From Diphasiastrum complanatum (taxonomy: Eukaryota; Streptophyta; Lycopodiopsida; Lycopodiales; Lycopodiaceae): a DNA stretch of 64,000 nt. This document shows, one piece after another, positions 20,910 through 32,109 of the stretch. The stretch is from assembly GCA_029204225.1 (NCBI GenBank), contig CM055106.1:17184149-17248148 (forward strand). Direction: 5' to 3'. Under the pieces are notes generated by a model. It was not told where the DNA came from and searched no databases. It worked only from the letters and a program-made list of their open reading frames with translations. Positions within the stretch are counted from its first letter, which is position 1. Every line of letters begins with the position of its first letter. The position numbers and the translations under genes were made by a program.

Positions 20910-21393
20910 GCTACTTGGTGCCCATGTTTGGAGATTGTCAATTTTTGGTGAATTCATGATCATTTTCTTGTGTCAAGTAGATCTTGAAGATGGACTAGTG
21001 CAGCCTACTTGGTTTATGGAGTCATGTGGTGCTAGGTTTGCATCATTAATGTACTCACCTACTCATGGATTTCCAAGGTTTGATGGTTTCTTGTGGCAAG
21101 ATGGAGATGGAGGCTCATTCATGGAGTTTTATGGTGGAGACATATCAAGAAAGGACAAAGTTGGAGGACACAAGCAAGCAAATGGTCGTCACTCACATTT
21201 ACTGTTTGATTGCTGTAATTTTTCAGAGAGTACAAAGTTTGAAACATGGAGGAATCATTTCATTCACATTCTATTTGGTTCTTCATGTTCTAGTTATATC
21301 TTGATGTGCAAAATTGATGTAAGAAATAGTGAAGCATCCAATTTGGACATTATTCTCTATATCAATTATGAAAGATACTTTAGAACGTTATAA
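20848..21393 (+). CDS. Copia C1 ORF3, unrecognised, 181 aa
   Basis: Overlaps the end of ORF2 in another frame and ends about 90 bp before the 3' LTR. No domain recognised. Near its end the DNA 'agtgaagcatcca--ttggaca' (about 21328) also occurs in the tail of A1 and A2 (near 15451 and 46648), so the tails of families A and C share some ancestry. It may be non-coding in practice. Confidence 0.3.
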   Translation: MLMEMRLMEDHSSMIKFASVELLGAHVWRLSIFGEFMIIFLCQVDLEDGLVQPTWFMESCGARFASLMYSPTHGFPRFDGFLWQDGDGGSFMEFYGGDISRKDKVGGHKQANGRHSHLLFDCCNFSESTKFETWRNHFIHILFGSSCSSYILMCKIDVRNSEASNLDIILYINYERYFRTL

Positions 21394-21481
21394 AGGAGAT
21401 CTATACTTAGGATGGAGATCATTCTAAAGTTGGATCAAAGTTCTATTGTCAAAACTATGCCAAAACTAGTTGAAGAGGGAG

Positions 21482-22134
21482 TGTGAGAGATTTCAACTAG
21501 TTTAGTCTAGTTTATTCATATTTTGGTTAATTGTCAATAAGAGGCCAAAACTCATTTTAGACTTAGAGATAAAATTTTGAAGTTATATTAGTTTAAAATA
21601 CATTCAATAAACACTTTTGGAAAGTGTGGGAAAGTTAGTAATCGAGTTTGAGAGAGATTCAAATTTGAACTTTGGGTACATTGAATCTAGACCCAAAAAT
21701 AGTAGGGTTTACATTTTGGAGGGAAAGCCAAGTGGCCAAATAGGGTTTAGAAACTCTATAAAAGGATGTAACTTTTGGAGAGACACATCTTCTCTCTTCT
21801 ATCTCTCATTTCATCATTATACATGGTTCTCTTTGGGTTCTACTACTCATTGGTGCACTATCTTGGTCTTATCTTGCAATCTTATGTATAGAATGATCAT
21901 TTATTGCTATTTTTGGTTCCACACGTGTGAAATACAGTAGGGTACTGTAATTGTACCGACAACAAACATATTTTATGTTTTGGTTCATGTTTGATCAATA
22001 TCTCTTAGAGTTTGCATCTCATTTTGTATGTAGATGATGATTTTTCTACATTGGCAGGATTGTTGGTTTGCTCCTTATTGTATCCAAAGATTTGGGACAT
22101 GGATTGGATCTTGAATGATCTGAAATCCTTCACA
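21482..22134 (+). repeat. 3' LTR of C1 (653 bp)
   Basis: Starts TGTGAGAGATTTC after the purine tract GAAGAGGGAG and ends ...ATCCTTCACA. Carries CACACGTGTG at 21920 and the LTR TATA box near 21757. Confidence 0.9.
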
Positions 22135-22808
22135 AAGGTCTCTATATCATTGATTAGATCTTTACTTTGGGCTACGCTAAACTTAAAACCCTCGAAGGCA
22201 TCCCGCTAGACACGGTAGTGAACGGGAGTAGATTACGGCGATATCATGAGCCCTGCTATTCCTAAGACATGTATAGATTGATTGTGTGTTATGTGTGTGT
22301 GCATGCATGTCTATAATTTCTATCGTTTTGTAATAATGTTCATTTTTTTTTTCATTTTTTACACCCTTTTCCGTTGAATTGCCTGCATGTTTAGCAATCA
22401 ATACTTAGGATAGTTTAGGTCCAAATTCTTGCAAATCTACCTCACTTCTATCACTATTATACAGGTTTCAGGTAACAGCATGCATGACCAATGACAATCA
22501 TGTCCCAAAACAATAATTATCTTCCGGGTTGGAGCTAGCATCACTTATTCTTGCAATCGATTGCAAGGAACTTATCTTTCTCTCTCCAAAAAAAAAAAAA
22601 TACCACTTGCCTAAGCTATCAGGTAGCATATTATCTATATTGTGGAGTCCTAGAACTCAGCAAAGTGCTTGATCAGACATGAAACCTAGCAGGTACACTC
22701 AAGAAATTCACTTGGTCTCATTTACTGATTTTTCTCAAAAGCCAGCAGTGGCTCGTCCTTTCTTGGAGCGGCTAAACTTCGACACACGACTTATCTCCGG
22801 TGTGCAAC
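22135..22808. other. Intergenic DNA, no gene recognised
   Basis: Mixed sequence with a GT-rich patch (about 22280-22310), a T run (about 22345) and an A run (about 22588). No coding signal. Confidence 0.5.
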
Positions 22809-24216
22809 ATGAATGCCTGGTGCGTTGCGGCTTATTCTACATTTGATGACGAGCTCCAGACATTCAGGATTCCTAGACGCAATGACGAGGATCCAATTTC
22901 TATCTCACCACATATCCTAAGCCACTTGGGATTCCCAAATGAAGGAGAGCCTATGCACGGTAGAGGGCAATCTTTTGATAGAAATTACTTGATGCATCTC
23001 TGTACGGAAGACGGTGACACCTCCATCTATAAAAATGACGGTTACGCTGTCAAACTCATCTCGAATCCAGGACTTAGGGCAACGACGGACCTTCATGTAT
23101 TACTCACTGGGTTACAATCGTCAAGAATTGACAGGATTCCGAGCAGCACTTTATTCGCCCTATCATTTGGCTTGGAGGAACCTGTTACACGCCACTTCAT
23201 GTGGGCAAAAAAGATAAGTATTAAACTATGTGCAGTGCTCAAAGCAAGAAAACCTCTCACAAAAATGTGGATATCTCCTGCATATGCTCGTAAGCAAATA
23301 TTACTCGGGTGACTTCCCTAGCATTCTCGCTCGAGTGCAAGAGAAATATCCAAATGTGTCACATACCACCTCGACACGAGCTCAGCACCCCAAGAGAATA
23401 AAAGGGGGAGAGGCAAAGGCAACAAGCAAGCCAACACCCAAATGATGCCACATCACTAGCAGAAATACACCAGTGTCACTCACACGCGGCACGAAAGTAG
23501 AGTTAGAGTCATAGCGGTTAAAGGAGCATGCCCATAGCCAACACACAAAAGAACATTCAGAGGGCCACACACCAGGTAAAGACTCATCCAGTAGCAACAA
23601 AAAACACTTGTGCAAATCCACCAGCCAAGGGCATGGAAATATCAACGAAATGGGAGACATAGCACAATCATCTTATCCAATGCCTAAAGACACTTCAATA
23701 GTGAAAATCATGGAAGCCATTGAAGAAGCATTGACTGCAACATCAAATCCTTCGACGCGACATTTTGAGACAAAGGAGACAGAGGCGGAACCTGGTGTCC
23801 CACATGTGTCATTCGTGGTAAGTGACCCACCAACCACCATCTCATCAACTCCCATCACATCAACCATCACTGTCACACTACCCATCACACTCACCCTCAC
23901 CACTACACCCCCTATTGTCTCCACAAACACACTCCCACTCTCCACCACACCAGTCACAACCACCCCTATGCAATCTCCGATGCATTTTCCAAATGTCTTT
24001 GACGCATCCTTCAACATTGAAGAATTCTCACTTTCACTGTTAAACACGCCACCTCCTACCACCACACCATGTCTTACACCCACCACTATTGCTACCGCCA
24101 CCACTTCCACAATACTTTCCACTTCTTCGATCACAAATGCCGACACATCTCCAATGCCTATCACCCTCACTCAAACATCACACCCTCCGTCTTCTCAATC
24201 CGTCCATCATGAATAG
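22809..24216 (+). pseudogene. Unrecognised gag-like ORF with Thr/Pro-rich C-terminus, frame-broken
   Basis: Three consecutive open pieces in different frames (22809-23312, 23230-23445, 23608-24216) read like one protein of about 430 residues. The first begins MNAWCVAAYSTFDDE and is globular-looking. The second is basic. The third is dominated by Thr, Pro, Ser and Ile with no charged core. There is no zinc knuckle or protease. The domain order (globular part, then low-complexity tail) resembles retroelement structural proteins, but I recognise no family. A Val/Gly-rich frame on the opposite strand is only its antisense. Confidence 0.35.
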
Positions 24217-24707
24217 TACACCACACTATACCAAAACATACAACAAAATCTCCCACCATCATATGCACCTACCTCTCAGCAGTATCCTCCTATTGATAAA
24301 TCCTAAACTGAATCTCATCCTCTAAGGCTTACCCTACTAGAGAATGGATGGCCTAGATTAACTTAACTTGCTGCCAGATGAATAATATACAATACAATGT
24401 GAAGTAACACAGGATATGAAACCACACAAGGGAGAACACTTAGAGAGAAATATAGGCATGTATTGCAAATGAGGTTCTTCTCGAAAATGGACTCTTCTAC
24501 TCCTATATATACTTGGAGTGGTGGTCACTTACAAAAAGGCACTATGGGACAAATAGACCACATAGGCTTAACTTGGTACCATGGGACAAACCCCCAATGG
24601 ACCATAAACAACTGAACTAACTTAAGTTGAACTTATTCAGAGTTCCAATCTTCTAGACTTAGGCTGAGAACTAAACAACTTTAAGCCATTACAAATGGCG
24701 CAAAGAA
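24217..24707. other. Gap between two opposed ORFs, TATA-like palindrome
   Basis: No coding signal. 'ctatatatac' near 24512 could serve as a TATA box on either strand. The ORFs on both sides converge on this gap, so it may instead hold their 3' ends. Confidence 0.3.
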
Positions 24708-25690
24708 CTAAACTTGAATATAGTCTGCAAAGTACCTAGCATGGTGGTCCGGATTTGTATGATGTCTCCGGTAGAAATAGTTGCAATTGGCTACAAAATT
24801 GGCCACTGCATCATTAGTTTGAACTTCTTTAGATAGAATTGGCCAATATATTTTATTAGGAACCCTTTCTGGTGCGAATACTTCTCTGCGCCTTATGGGA
24901 TAATATGTTGGATTGACACGCATGTAAGTTGGTGTCGCGATATAGTGCTTGAAAGCATGTGCATTTTCCAACATCATAGCATGTCGCCACTGAGGTTGCG
25001 GCTCCAATGCTAACACTTTCTGCTTGTGAGATTTACATATCGTGAAATCAGGAAGAGTGTATCTGCCTCGGTCCTCCCAGTTTGGATATGCTTTATTAAA
25101 CTCCTCTGACATTAACATCTGTCGGCTAGGATTCTTCGGCATGATTATGTGTCGTACCTCTGTAGTTGTGGTAAGTGTGGGTGGTGGAGGGTTTGGTATG
25201 GTTATGAAAAGTTCACGGGGGAGGGTTGGGTATTTGCGGAGTAGATAAGTAGTGGATGGTGAATGAGGTTGAGTGTTGAGATGGTGAGGTGATTGTTCAT
25301 GTGGTGGGGAGAGGGGTGTCTCATCGAGTGAGGGTGAGGCTTGATAGGTGGTGTCAGGTTGAGTGGCAGTGGGGTTAGGCTCTTCAGTTGAGATGCCTCG
25401 TTCGTGGTTTGTGGTAGTACCCCCTTGTGTGCTATGGGGTTCCACCATTGCTGAGTGATACCCTAGATTATCCCGTTGTTGTCCTATGTAGCACGAAGGT
25501 CCAGGATCATCAGTTCCTTCATCATGCTGTCTATGGTGCTTGGCGTGTGTTTCTTCATGCTTTGTGTGTAATGTTGGTAGCTGCTGGCGTAATGTTTTTA
25601 GCTGTCCTTCTAGATCCTCAATCCATGTGTTGAGTGCAGTTTGATTTGCTAGAGTGGCCTACTGCAATTGTTGTGCTTGCGTCTGATTTA
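24708..25690 (-). pseudogene. Unrecognised coiled-coil/Pro-rich ORF, minus strand
   Basis: Open frame of 246 codons (25448 down to 24708). Codons upstream continue in the same frame to about 25690 past a single TAG. That upstream part is a Gln-rich coiled coil (LEGQLKTLRQQLPTLH). The middle is His/Pro/Thr-rich. The C-terminal half is globular with many Tyr, Arg and Asn (YPNWEDRGRYTLPDF, NYFYRRHH). The order coiled coil, linker, globular again suggests a retroelement structural protein, but no known motif confirms it. Confidence 0.35.
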
Positions 25691-25699
25691 GATTAAGCC

Positions 25700-25937
25700 G
25701 TCATTTGAGTCAGTTCCTAAGTAGAGAAACGATAGAAGAGTAGATCTTGTCTGAAATACTCACCCACTCACTGTAGATCTTCTCATCCTTCAACCTCTCG
25801 GTTAGTTGGAAGCCATAGCCATTGGTTGGGAAACTCACAATGCCTAGTCGGAGCCATAACGTGTTCTAGTTGGGAGTCCACCATAGCACTCGTTAGTTGG
25901 AGCCATAGCCAGAGTTGAGGGATACGAACAACCAACA
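25700..25937 (-). repeat. 3' LTR start of copia D (far edge undefined)
   Basis: On the minus strand, GGAGGAG is followed by TGTTGGTTGTTCG, the expected polypurine tract plus LTR start. The first ~130 bp hold three imperfect repeats of 'ggctatggctccaacta'. I cannot find the other end of the LTR. Confidence 0.5.
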
Positions 25938-25955
25938 ACTCCTCCTAAAAACAAT

Positions 25956-28859
25956 CTATATTGACTTGAACAAGGATCTTGGTATTACTCCAAGATTGGC
26001 TCTATGCTTGATGAAGGAACTTTTGCTCAAAGGTTTGGTGAGCATATCAGCAATACAAGATGATGTGTCAATGTGCTCCAAGTAGATTTCCCCTCCAATG
26101 AGCTTCTCTCTCACGAAGTGATGTGCAACTTCGATATGCTTGCTCCTTGCATGGAATATTGGGTTGTTGGCAAGGGCTTGGGCTGAAATGTTGTCACACA
26201 TGATCATAGGTAGATCTTCTTCCATGATTATCGTTAGCTCCACTAGTAACCTCTTGATCCAAAGCACTTCCTTTGTTGTTGTAGTGAGTGCCTTGTACTC
26301 AGCTTCACATGATGAGAGTGATACAGTATCTTGCTTTTTGGAAAGCCAAGATATCAAGTTTCCTCCAAGATATATGACATAAGCACTTGTAGATTTTTCA
26401 TCTGCTCTATCACTTGCAAAATCCGAGTCAGAATAACCAACAATAGATAGATCTTCACTTCTATACAATAAATCATAATCAAAAGTTGAAAATATATATC
26501 TAAGCACTCTCTTGGCCATTTTACAATGATAAATATAGGATTTTGCATAGCCTGGCTCAACTTATGAACACTAAAGCTAATGTCGGGTCTAGTTATTGTG
26601 AGACAAATTAAGGAGCCTATAAGACTCCTAAAAAGTGTGATGTCCATGAAGGATCTTTCGTCACCTTTGCTAGGGTCTTTTACATTTTGCTCCATAGGAG
26701 TTTCTATAGTCTTATAATCTAACATATTGAACTTTTTTAACATTGAAAGAGCATACTTGGATGGACATACAAAAGCTTTATCTTTAAGAAAGTCAATCTC
26801 TAATCCTAGAATGTAGTGAATTTTTTCAAGATCTTGCATCTTGAACTCTTTTCCAAGTGCAATCTTGGTTTCCTCAACTAACTTGATGCAACTTCCTGTC
26901 AGAATGATATCATCAACATCAATAAGAAGAATGACAATGTCTTTATCAAAAAACTTGACATATAAGGATCATAGTTACTAAGATTAATTCCTAGTGACTC
27001 AAGAAAGGTGTTAAGTTGAGAATACCATGACCTTGGAGCTTGCTTTAGTCCATATAAACTTTTGAAGAGCAAGCAGACTTTGTCTTTGTCATGGATGAAC
27101 CCAATAGGCTGATCCATATAAATCTCTTCTTCTAGATATCCATTTAGAATTGCACTAGAGACATCTAGTTGAAGAACTTGCCAATTGAAAAAACAAGCAG
27201 CAAAAATTATGATTCTAATTGATACCATCTTTGCAATTGGAGCAAAAGTCTCCTCATAATCAAGTCCATAAACTTGAGCAAAACCTTTAGCACAAAGTCT
27301 AGCCTTGTACTTGTTGATTGTGCCATCTTGATTATACTTGACTCAAAAAACCCACTTGCAACCAATGGCGTGCTTGTTGGATGGAAGATCCACAAGCTCC
27401 CATGTCTTGTTGGCCATCAAAGCATCATATTCCTCCTTCATGGCAAGGTACCATTTCTTTGAGTTGAGTGCATCATATACATCCTTTGGATCCTCATGAG
27501 AAATAAAATAAGCACAATTAGTGGAGTTGATTTCCACTTGCTTGTCTGTATCTTCATAGGTAAGCCTCCTAGGCTCGGATCTTTCTCTTTGAGATCTCCT
27601 TGGTGAAAAGATTCGAGGTGACTCTTCCTCAATTCTCGGCCCCATCTCTCCATCATTAGTCTTCAAGAGTGATGATTGGAGTATCTTTGTGAGAATCTTT
27701 GAACTCGGCCTCCTCAAGAATGTATTTTTGATTCTCATGGAATATAACATCCCTACTCTCAATTGTAGTTGAGGTAGAGGGAACATAGATTCTATAAGCT
27801 TTCTTGTTGGATGAATATCCAACCATGATCCCTTTGATAGAATTAGGATCGTCTCTTTTCCTTGTTTCCAAGGGCACATGAACAAAGCAAACACAACCAA
27901 AAACTCTAAGGTGATCTATCTTAGGTTTCTTCTTAAACAAGACTTCAAAAGGTGATTTTCCAGCAAGTGCATTGTGAGGAAATCTATTGCACAAATGTTT
28001 TGCAGAATTTAGCTTCACCTCAATATTCAATAGGCAAAGAAGCTTCAACTCGAATTGCTTTAGCACATTCACATAAAGATCTGTTTTTCCTCTTAGCAAC
28101 TCCATTTTGAGATGGAGAATAAGCACAAGAAAACTCCCTCTTTATTCCTTCACCTTCACAGTATTCATGAAACTTGTCAGAGATGTATTCACCTCCTCCA
28201 TCACATCTTAAAGTTTTAACTTTGAAAGAAAACTATTTCTCAACATAAGCTTTAAAGATTAGGAAGTGATCAAAAACCATAGCCTTTAAAGAAAGTAGAT
28301 ACAACCAAGTATATCTAGTAAAGTCATCAATAAAGGTGACAAAACATGTTGCACCACCAATACTTTTAGAAGAGGAAAAATGTACATCCGAGTGTATAAG
28401 CTCCAAAGGATGAGTAGTCTTGATAAAAGACTTCTGATATGGCTTTCTATGTGGTTTTGCAATAGCACAAGCCTCACAAGGCTTGAAATCTTTGGAAAGA
28501 GATTTTGGAAGACCAATTGCCTTCACTTTCTTGACCATAGAAGACATAGATTTAAAGTTAGGATGCCCCAACCTTCTATGCCACAACTCCTCCTTAGATA
28601 ACAAAGCAACTTCACAAAGATTTGCATTCTCATAAGAATTCAATTTAAAAATTCCACCACATCTAGATCCATCAGCTGGGATCTCATCATTTTTCTTGAT
28701 AAAGCAAGTATTGGAGTTGAACTTTACATCACAACCATTATCAAGCAACTTTCCAACGCTAATCAAGTTCTTTGTAAGTTTTGGAATGAAAAGAACATTA
28801 GAAAGTGTGGTGTCCAGTTTTTCTTCATTACCTTTCAAGAAAGATGGAGCTTGGTACAT
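25956..28859 (-). pseudogene. Copia D pol, multiply frameshifted
   Basis: Pieces in order: 28859-28233 has late protease, the HHCC pre-integrase domain (ELWHRRLGHPN, CEACAIAKPH) and the first integrase Asp (LELIHSDVH). 28126-27656 is the integrase C-terminus (FGCVCFVHVPLETRKRDDP, SRDVIFHE). 27900-27343 is the linker and RT start. 27228-26899 is the RT palm (LDVSSAILNG, SLYGLKQAPRSWY). 26839-26354 is the RT end (ETPMEQNVKDP, LIGSL-C-TITRPD). 26519-25956 is RNase H (SDSDFASDRADEKSTSAY, SLSSCEAEYKAL) to the stop. At least five frame changes separate these, so it is dead. The RNase H piece is the best preserved. Confidence 0.8.
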
Positions 28860-28895
28860 AGATAGTGGAGCTTCTTCACATATGTGTGGCTACCC
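28843..28895 (+). repeat. Inverted protease fragment at the D/H junction
   Basis: On the plus strand this stretch reads KKDGAWYIDSGASSHMCG, the protease active-site segment of an A/D-type copia. Everything on both sides (D and H) is on the minus strand. The D protease lacks exactly this N-terminal piece, so it looks like a small local inversion. Confidence 0.65.
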
Positions 28896-31110
28896 GTAAA
28901 GATTGTCACAATAGATGCAAGGGATCTCCTCGGCCTTTATCACTTGTAGTTCCACCAAAAAGCTTCTTAGCCATAGGAGTTCTTTGGTTTTTGAAGTCAA
29001 TACCTTGTACTTGGCTTCACAAGAGGAAAGAGAGATTGTATCTTGCTTTTTGGAAAGCCAAGATATCACTCCTCCACAAAGGAAAGTGGCAAATGCATTT
29101 ATAGATCTCATGTCATCTTGTATACTGCAAAATTTGAATCCGAATATGCCCTCACGGTTTAGGGTTAGATCCTTGATAGAGAATGCAAAAAAATCTAGTA
29201 GAAGAGACATATCTAAGTACTCTCTTGGCACTTTTCCAATGATGCATCAAGGTACCTTGCATATATTGACTTAGCTTGCTTACACTACTGGTCTAGTGGT
29301 TGTGAAATATATTAAGGAGCCTATTAGCTTTGTGTGATGTCCTCAAAGGATGCTTCATCACGATCATTAGAAACTTTACAAACTTGCTCCATAGGGGTGT
29401 CAATTCCCTTACAATATTTCATGCCAAACCTTTCAAGAATGGAAGTAGCATACTTTGATTGACTTATGAAAGTGAAATCACTACCTCTAGAAACTTCTAT
29501 TCTAAGTATGAGCTTTAGAAGTCCTAGATCTACCATCTTGAATTCACTAGACAATGCAAATTTAACTTTTCTTATACCTTCACCATCATTTCCTGTCAAT
29601 ATGATTTCATCAAGATAAAGAACTAAAATGATGATCTTTCCATCATTACATTAAGACAAAGCCAATGGAGTAGAGAAAATCATGCAACCTAGAGTACCAA
29701 GCTCTAGGTGCTTGCTTCAAGCCATATAGGCTCTTCCTTAAGTGGAAAACCTTGTCCTCCTCACCATCCTTGATGAAGCCCTCGGGTTGCAACATGTGTA
29801 TTTCCTCCTCCAAGTAGCCATTAAAAAATGCATTGGTCACATTCATTTGAAAGAGATTTCACTTGAGCAAAGTAGCAATGAAAATGATCAATCTAATAGT
29901 TACAAGCTTTGCTACATGTGCAAATGTTTCTTCATAATCTATGCCTTTAGTTTGAAGAAATCTAGCTTTGTACTTACTTATAGATCCATCTTTATTGTAC
30001 TTTCATCTATAGATCCACTTACATGAAAGTGGATTCTTTCCATATGGAAGGTGTACAAAATTCCAAGTTTGATTATCTTTCAAAGCATCAAACTCTACTT
30101 GCATTGCATCTCTCCAAACTTGTGATCTACTTGCATCTTCATAACATGATGGCTCTATAAGTAGGGTGGTTAGAAACGAGTAAGAGGTAGAAGGAGTTGT
30201 GTCTTCCCTTTGATTTCCTTTCTCAAAGAATGTGAGCCTTGAAGGCTCGGCCTTGCTACCTGTGGATCTTCTGGGCCCCTTTGGTTCAAAATCTTGATCT
30301 TCCAAAAGATCATTTTCAGGAAGCTCCTCCTTGGGTTTTGCAAGATCTTCAACACATAAAGGATTAGATGCATTTGGAGACATCTTGTAACTTTGAGATT
30401 CATCAAATAAGACATCCTTGCTAGCTTTTACTTTGCTTGAAATACGATCAGATATCCTATATCCTTTGCTATTTTCACTATAGCTTACAGATATTCCTTT
30501 GAAGGAAGTTGCATCTTCTTTCCTTCTAGTTTCCAAAGGAATGTGGACATAACATATACATCCAAAAATTTTAAAGCCTTTTACATTGGGCAAAGCCTAT
30601 TACATAAGAAATTTGCACAAGTTATGGCCTCCCCCCAAAAAGAGATAAGTAGAGATGCATCAAGTCTCAAAGACTTTGCACATTCACAAAGGCTCCTATT
30701 TTTCCTCTTGGCCACTTTGTTGGGGGGTGTAGGAACAAGTAAGTTTTCTCTTAATGCCATTCATCTCACAAAAGTCTCTCATCTTGTTGGAGATATATTT
30801 TCCTCCATTATCACATCTTAGAGCTTTAATGCAAGAACTAAGCTGCTTTTCACTAGAGACTTAAACTTTACAAAAGCTTCATATACAAGGCTTTTTTCAA
30901 TAATTCAATCCAAGTGAATCTAGTACAATCATCTATGAAAGTCATATACATTAAGGCACCTCCATTACTTTCATGAAAAAAAGCTTGTACATCTGAATGA
31001 ATAAGATCCAAGGGTGAAATACATCTTGTCAAAGATATCTTGTAGGAAGTCTTGTGTGACTTTACAAGGCCACATGCCTCACACACTTTGCCACACTTCT
31101 TGAAAGAATG
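28890..31110 (-). pseudogene. Copia H pol relic, minus strand
   Basis: Integrase start (31086-30868: CEACGLVKSHK, LDLIHSDVQ, TFIDDCTRFTW). Integrase C-terminus and linker (30593-30003: FGCICYVHIPLETRRKED). RT (29846-29646: MNVTNAFFNGYLEEEIHM, SLYGLKQAPRAWYSRLH). RT end (29599-29324: IDTPMEQVCKVSN). RNase H (29231-28890: LCGGVISWLSKKQDTISLS). Many stops and frameshifts. The RT and RNase H closely resemble element K at 42 and 47.6 kb, so H and K are one family. No LTR attached. Confidence 0.75.
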
Positions 31111-31302
31111 TTAGTTTCACATTTTTTATATTGCAATTTGCATCACAAAAAAAGTAATTGAAAAATTGGTTACCTGTGCATCTATTATCTCTATGTGCTT
31201 TGCTACACACAAGGCTTTTGTTGGAAAATATATAATCATGCTTTTGTACATCTCAATGTTGACATTGAGGCATGTTGATCTCAAAGAGTTCATTCTCATC
31301 AG
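31111..31302. other. Short unassigned junction sequence
   Basis: AT-rich sequence between minus-strand H and plus-strand I. No motif recognised; probably the damaged edge of one of them. Confidence 0.3.
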
Positions 31303-32016
31303 ATGCAGAAGAGATGGGCATACAGTAGATACTGCTGGCTCAATCCCATGATTGAGTGTATCCATTGCCATAAGAAGGGTCATGTAGCCATGGATTGCCG
31401 CCTGAACCCAAGAAACAGATCAGCACAGAATAGACAGGAGAACAATAATAGGTCTTCCTATGTCAAGGAGCCAGAGAGCTCGAAGATGGGCACAGAAAGA
31501 ATGAACAAAAATTGTTTGACCGCCTACATCTGTGAAGATGTGTGTGCAACATCAACGTCTAACACACACGAGGTGATCCTGGATTCAAGAGCCACCTCGC
31601 ACATCGTGACATCAAGACGAATCATGTCTGATTTCAGAAGTGCAGATCCCTCAAGATTTATAGTTCTTGGAGATGGATCCAGACATTAAGTGAACGGTGT
31701 TGGTTCACTTTGGCTCAACACCAACGGCAGAGACAGACGACTCGAAGACGTTTTGTTCGTGCCAACTCTACAACAAGACTTGCTCTATGTAGCAAGAATA
31801 GTAGATGCAGAGATGCGTGTGACATTTTCTAATGAAGCATGCAATGTGATTGATGCCAGCACTAGCACTCTCATTGCTCAAGGCAGAAGGAAGGGCAACC
31901 TTTATCATCTACAGGTGCTACCTAAAGATGATTTGTCATTTAATAATAAATGGATGATGATGAAACTTGGTATGTACATGCATCACTATCGTGACAAGCT
32001 TTGCCAACAATCCTAA
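31303..32016 (+). pseudogene. Fragment of a different copia lineage (I), zinc knuckle and protease
   Basis: One frame with a single TAA at 31687. Starts near a CCHC knuckle (CIHCHKKGHVAMDC). The protease segment reads VILDSRATSHIV, so the catalytic DSG has become DSR. After the stop comes the protease C-terminal half (LEDVLFVPTLQQDLLYVARI) and a GNLYHL segment that normally leads into pre-integrase. Its words differ from all other copias in this window (DS-ATSH against DSGASSH), so it is another lineage. It ends abruptly at about 32016, next to B3. Confidence 0.65.
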
Positions 32017-32109
32017 AGGCCAGGCAGACCAAGCAAGCCAAGCTCATGTAGCAAAAGTATTTGGAATTTGCTCACGAGTGAGTTGAAGATCTCCCATAAA
32101 TATGACAAG

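Larger units (their letters stand above)
16775..22134 (+). mobile_element. Copia element C1, non-autonomous
   Basis: Bounded by a 5' LTR lacking its first ~110 bp (16775-17315) and a complete 3' LTR (21482-22134). The primer site TGGTATCAGAGC (tRNA-iMet type) is at 17316. Internal DNA encodes an intact gag-protease ORF followed by long open frames in which pol is only dimly recognisable. The right flank is 'aaggt'; the left target duplicate is lost. Confidence 0.85.
25938..28895 (-). mobile_element. Copia element D, 5'-truncated relic
   Basis: Carries, in minus-strand order, late protease, pre-integrase, integrase, linker, RT and RNase H, then the polypurine tract and LTR start. Gag and the 5' LTR are missing. 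Its protease-end words (VLFIPKLTKN, KKN-EI-A-GSR) are closer to family A than to B or E/F, so D may be a relative that supplied enzymes to A. Confidence 0.75.

Noticed and set aside
13508-22134. A1 and C1 as one composite element
   Set aside because: Their LTR ends, gag sequences and purine tracts differ, and the LTR junction at 16774 is a clean element end.
23673-24170. Minus-strand Val/Gly/Ser-rich open frame of 165 codons
   Set aside because: Antisense of the Thr/Pro-rich plus-strand frame, whose composition removes stops from the other strand.
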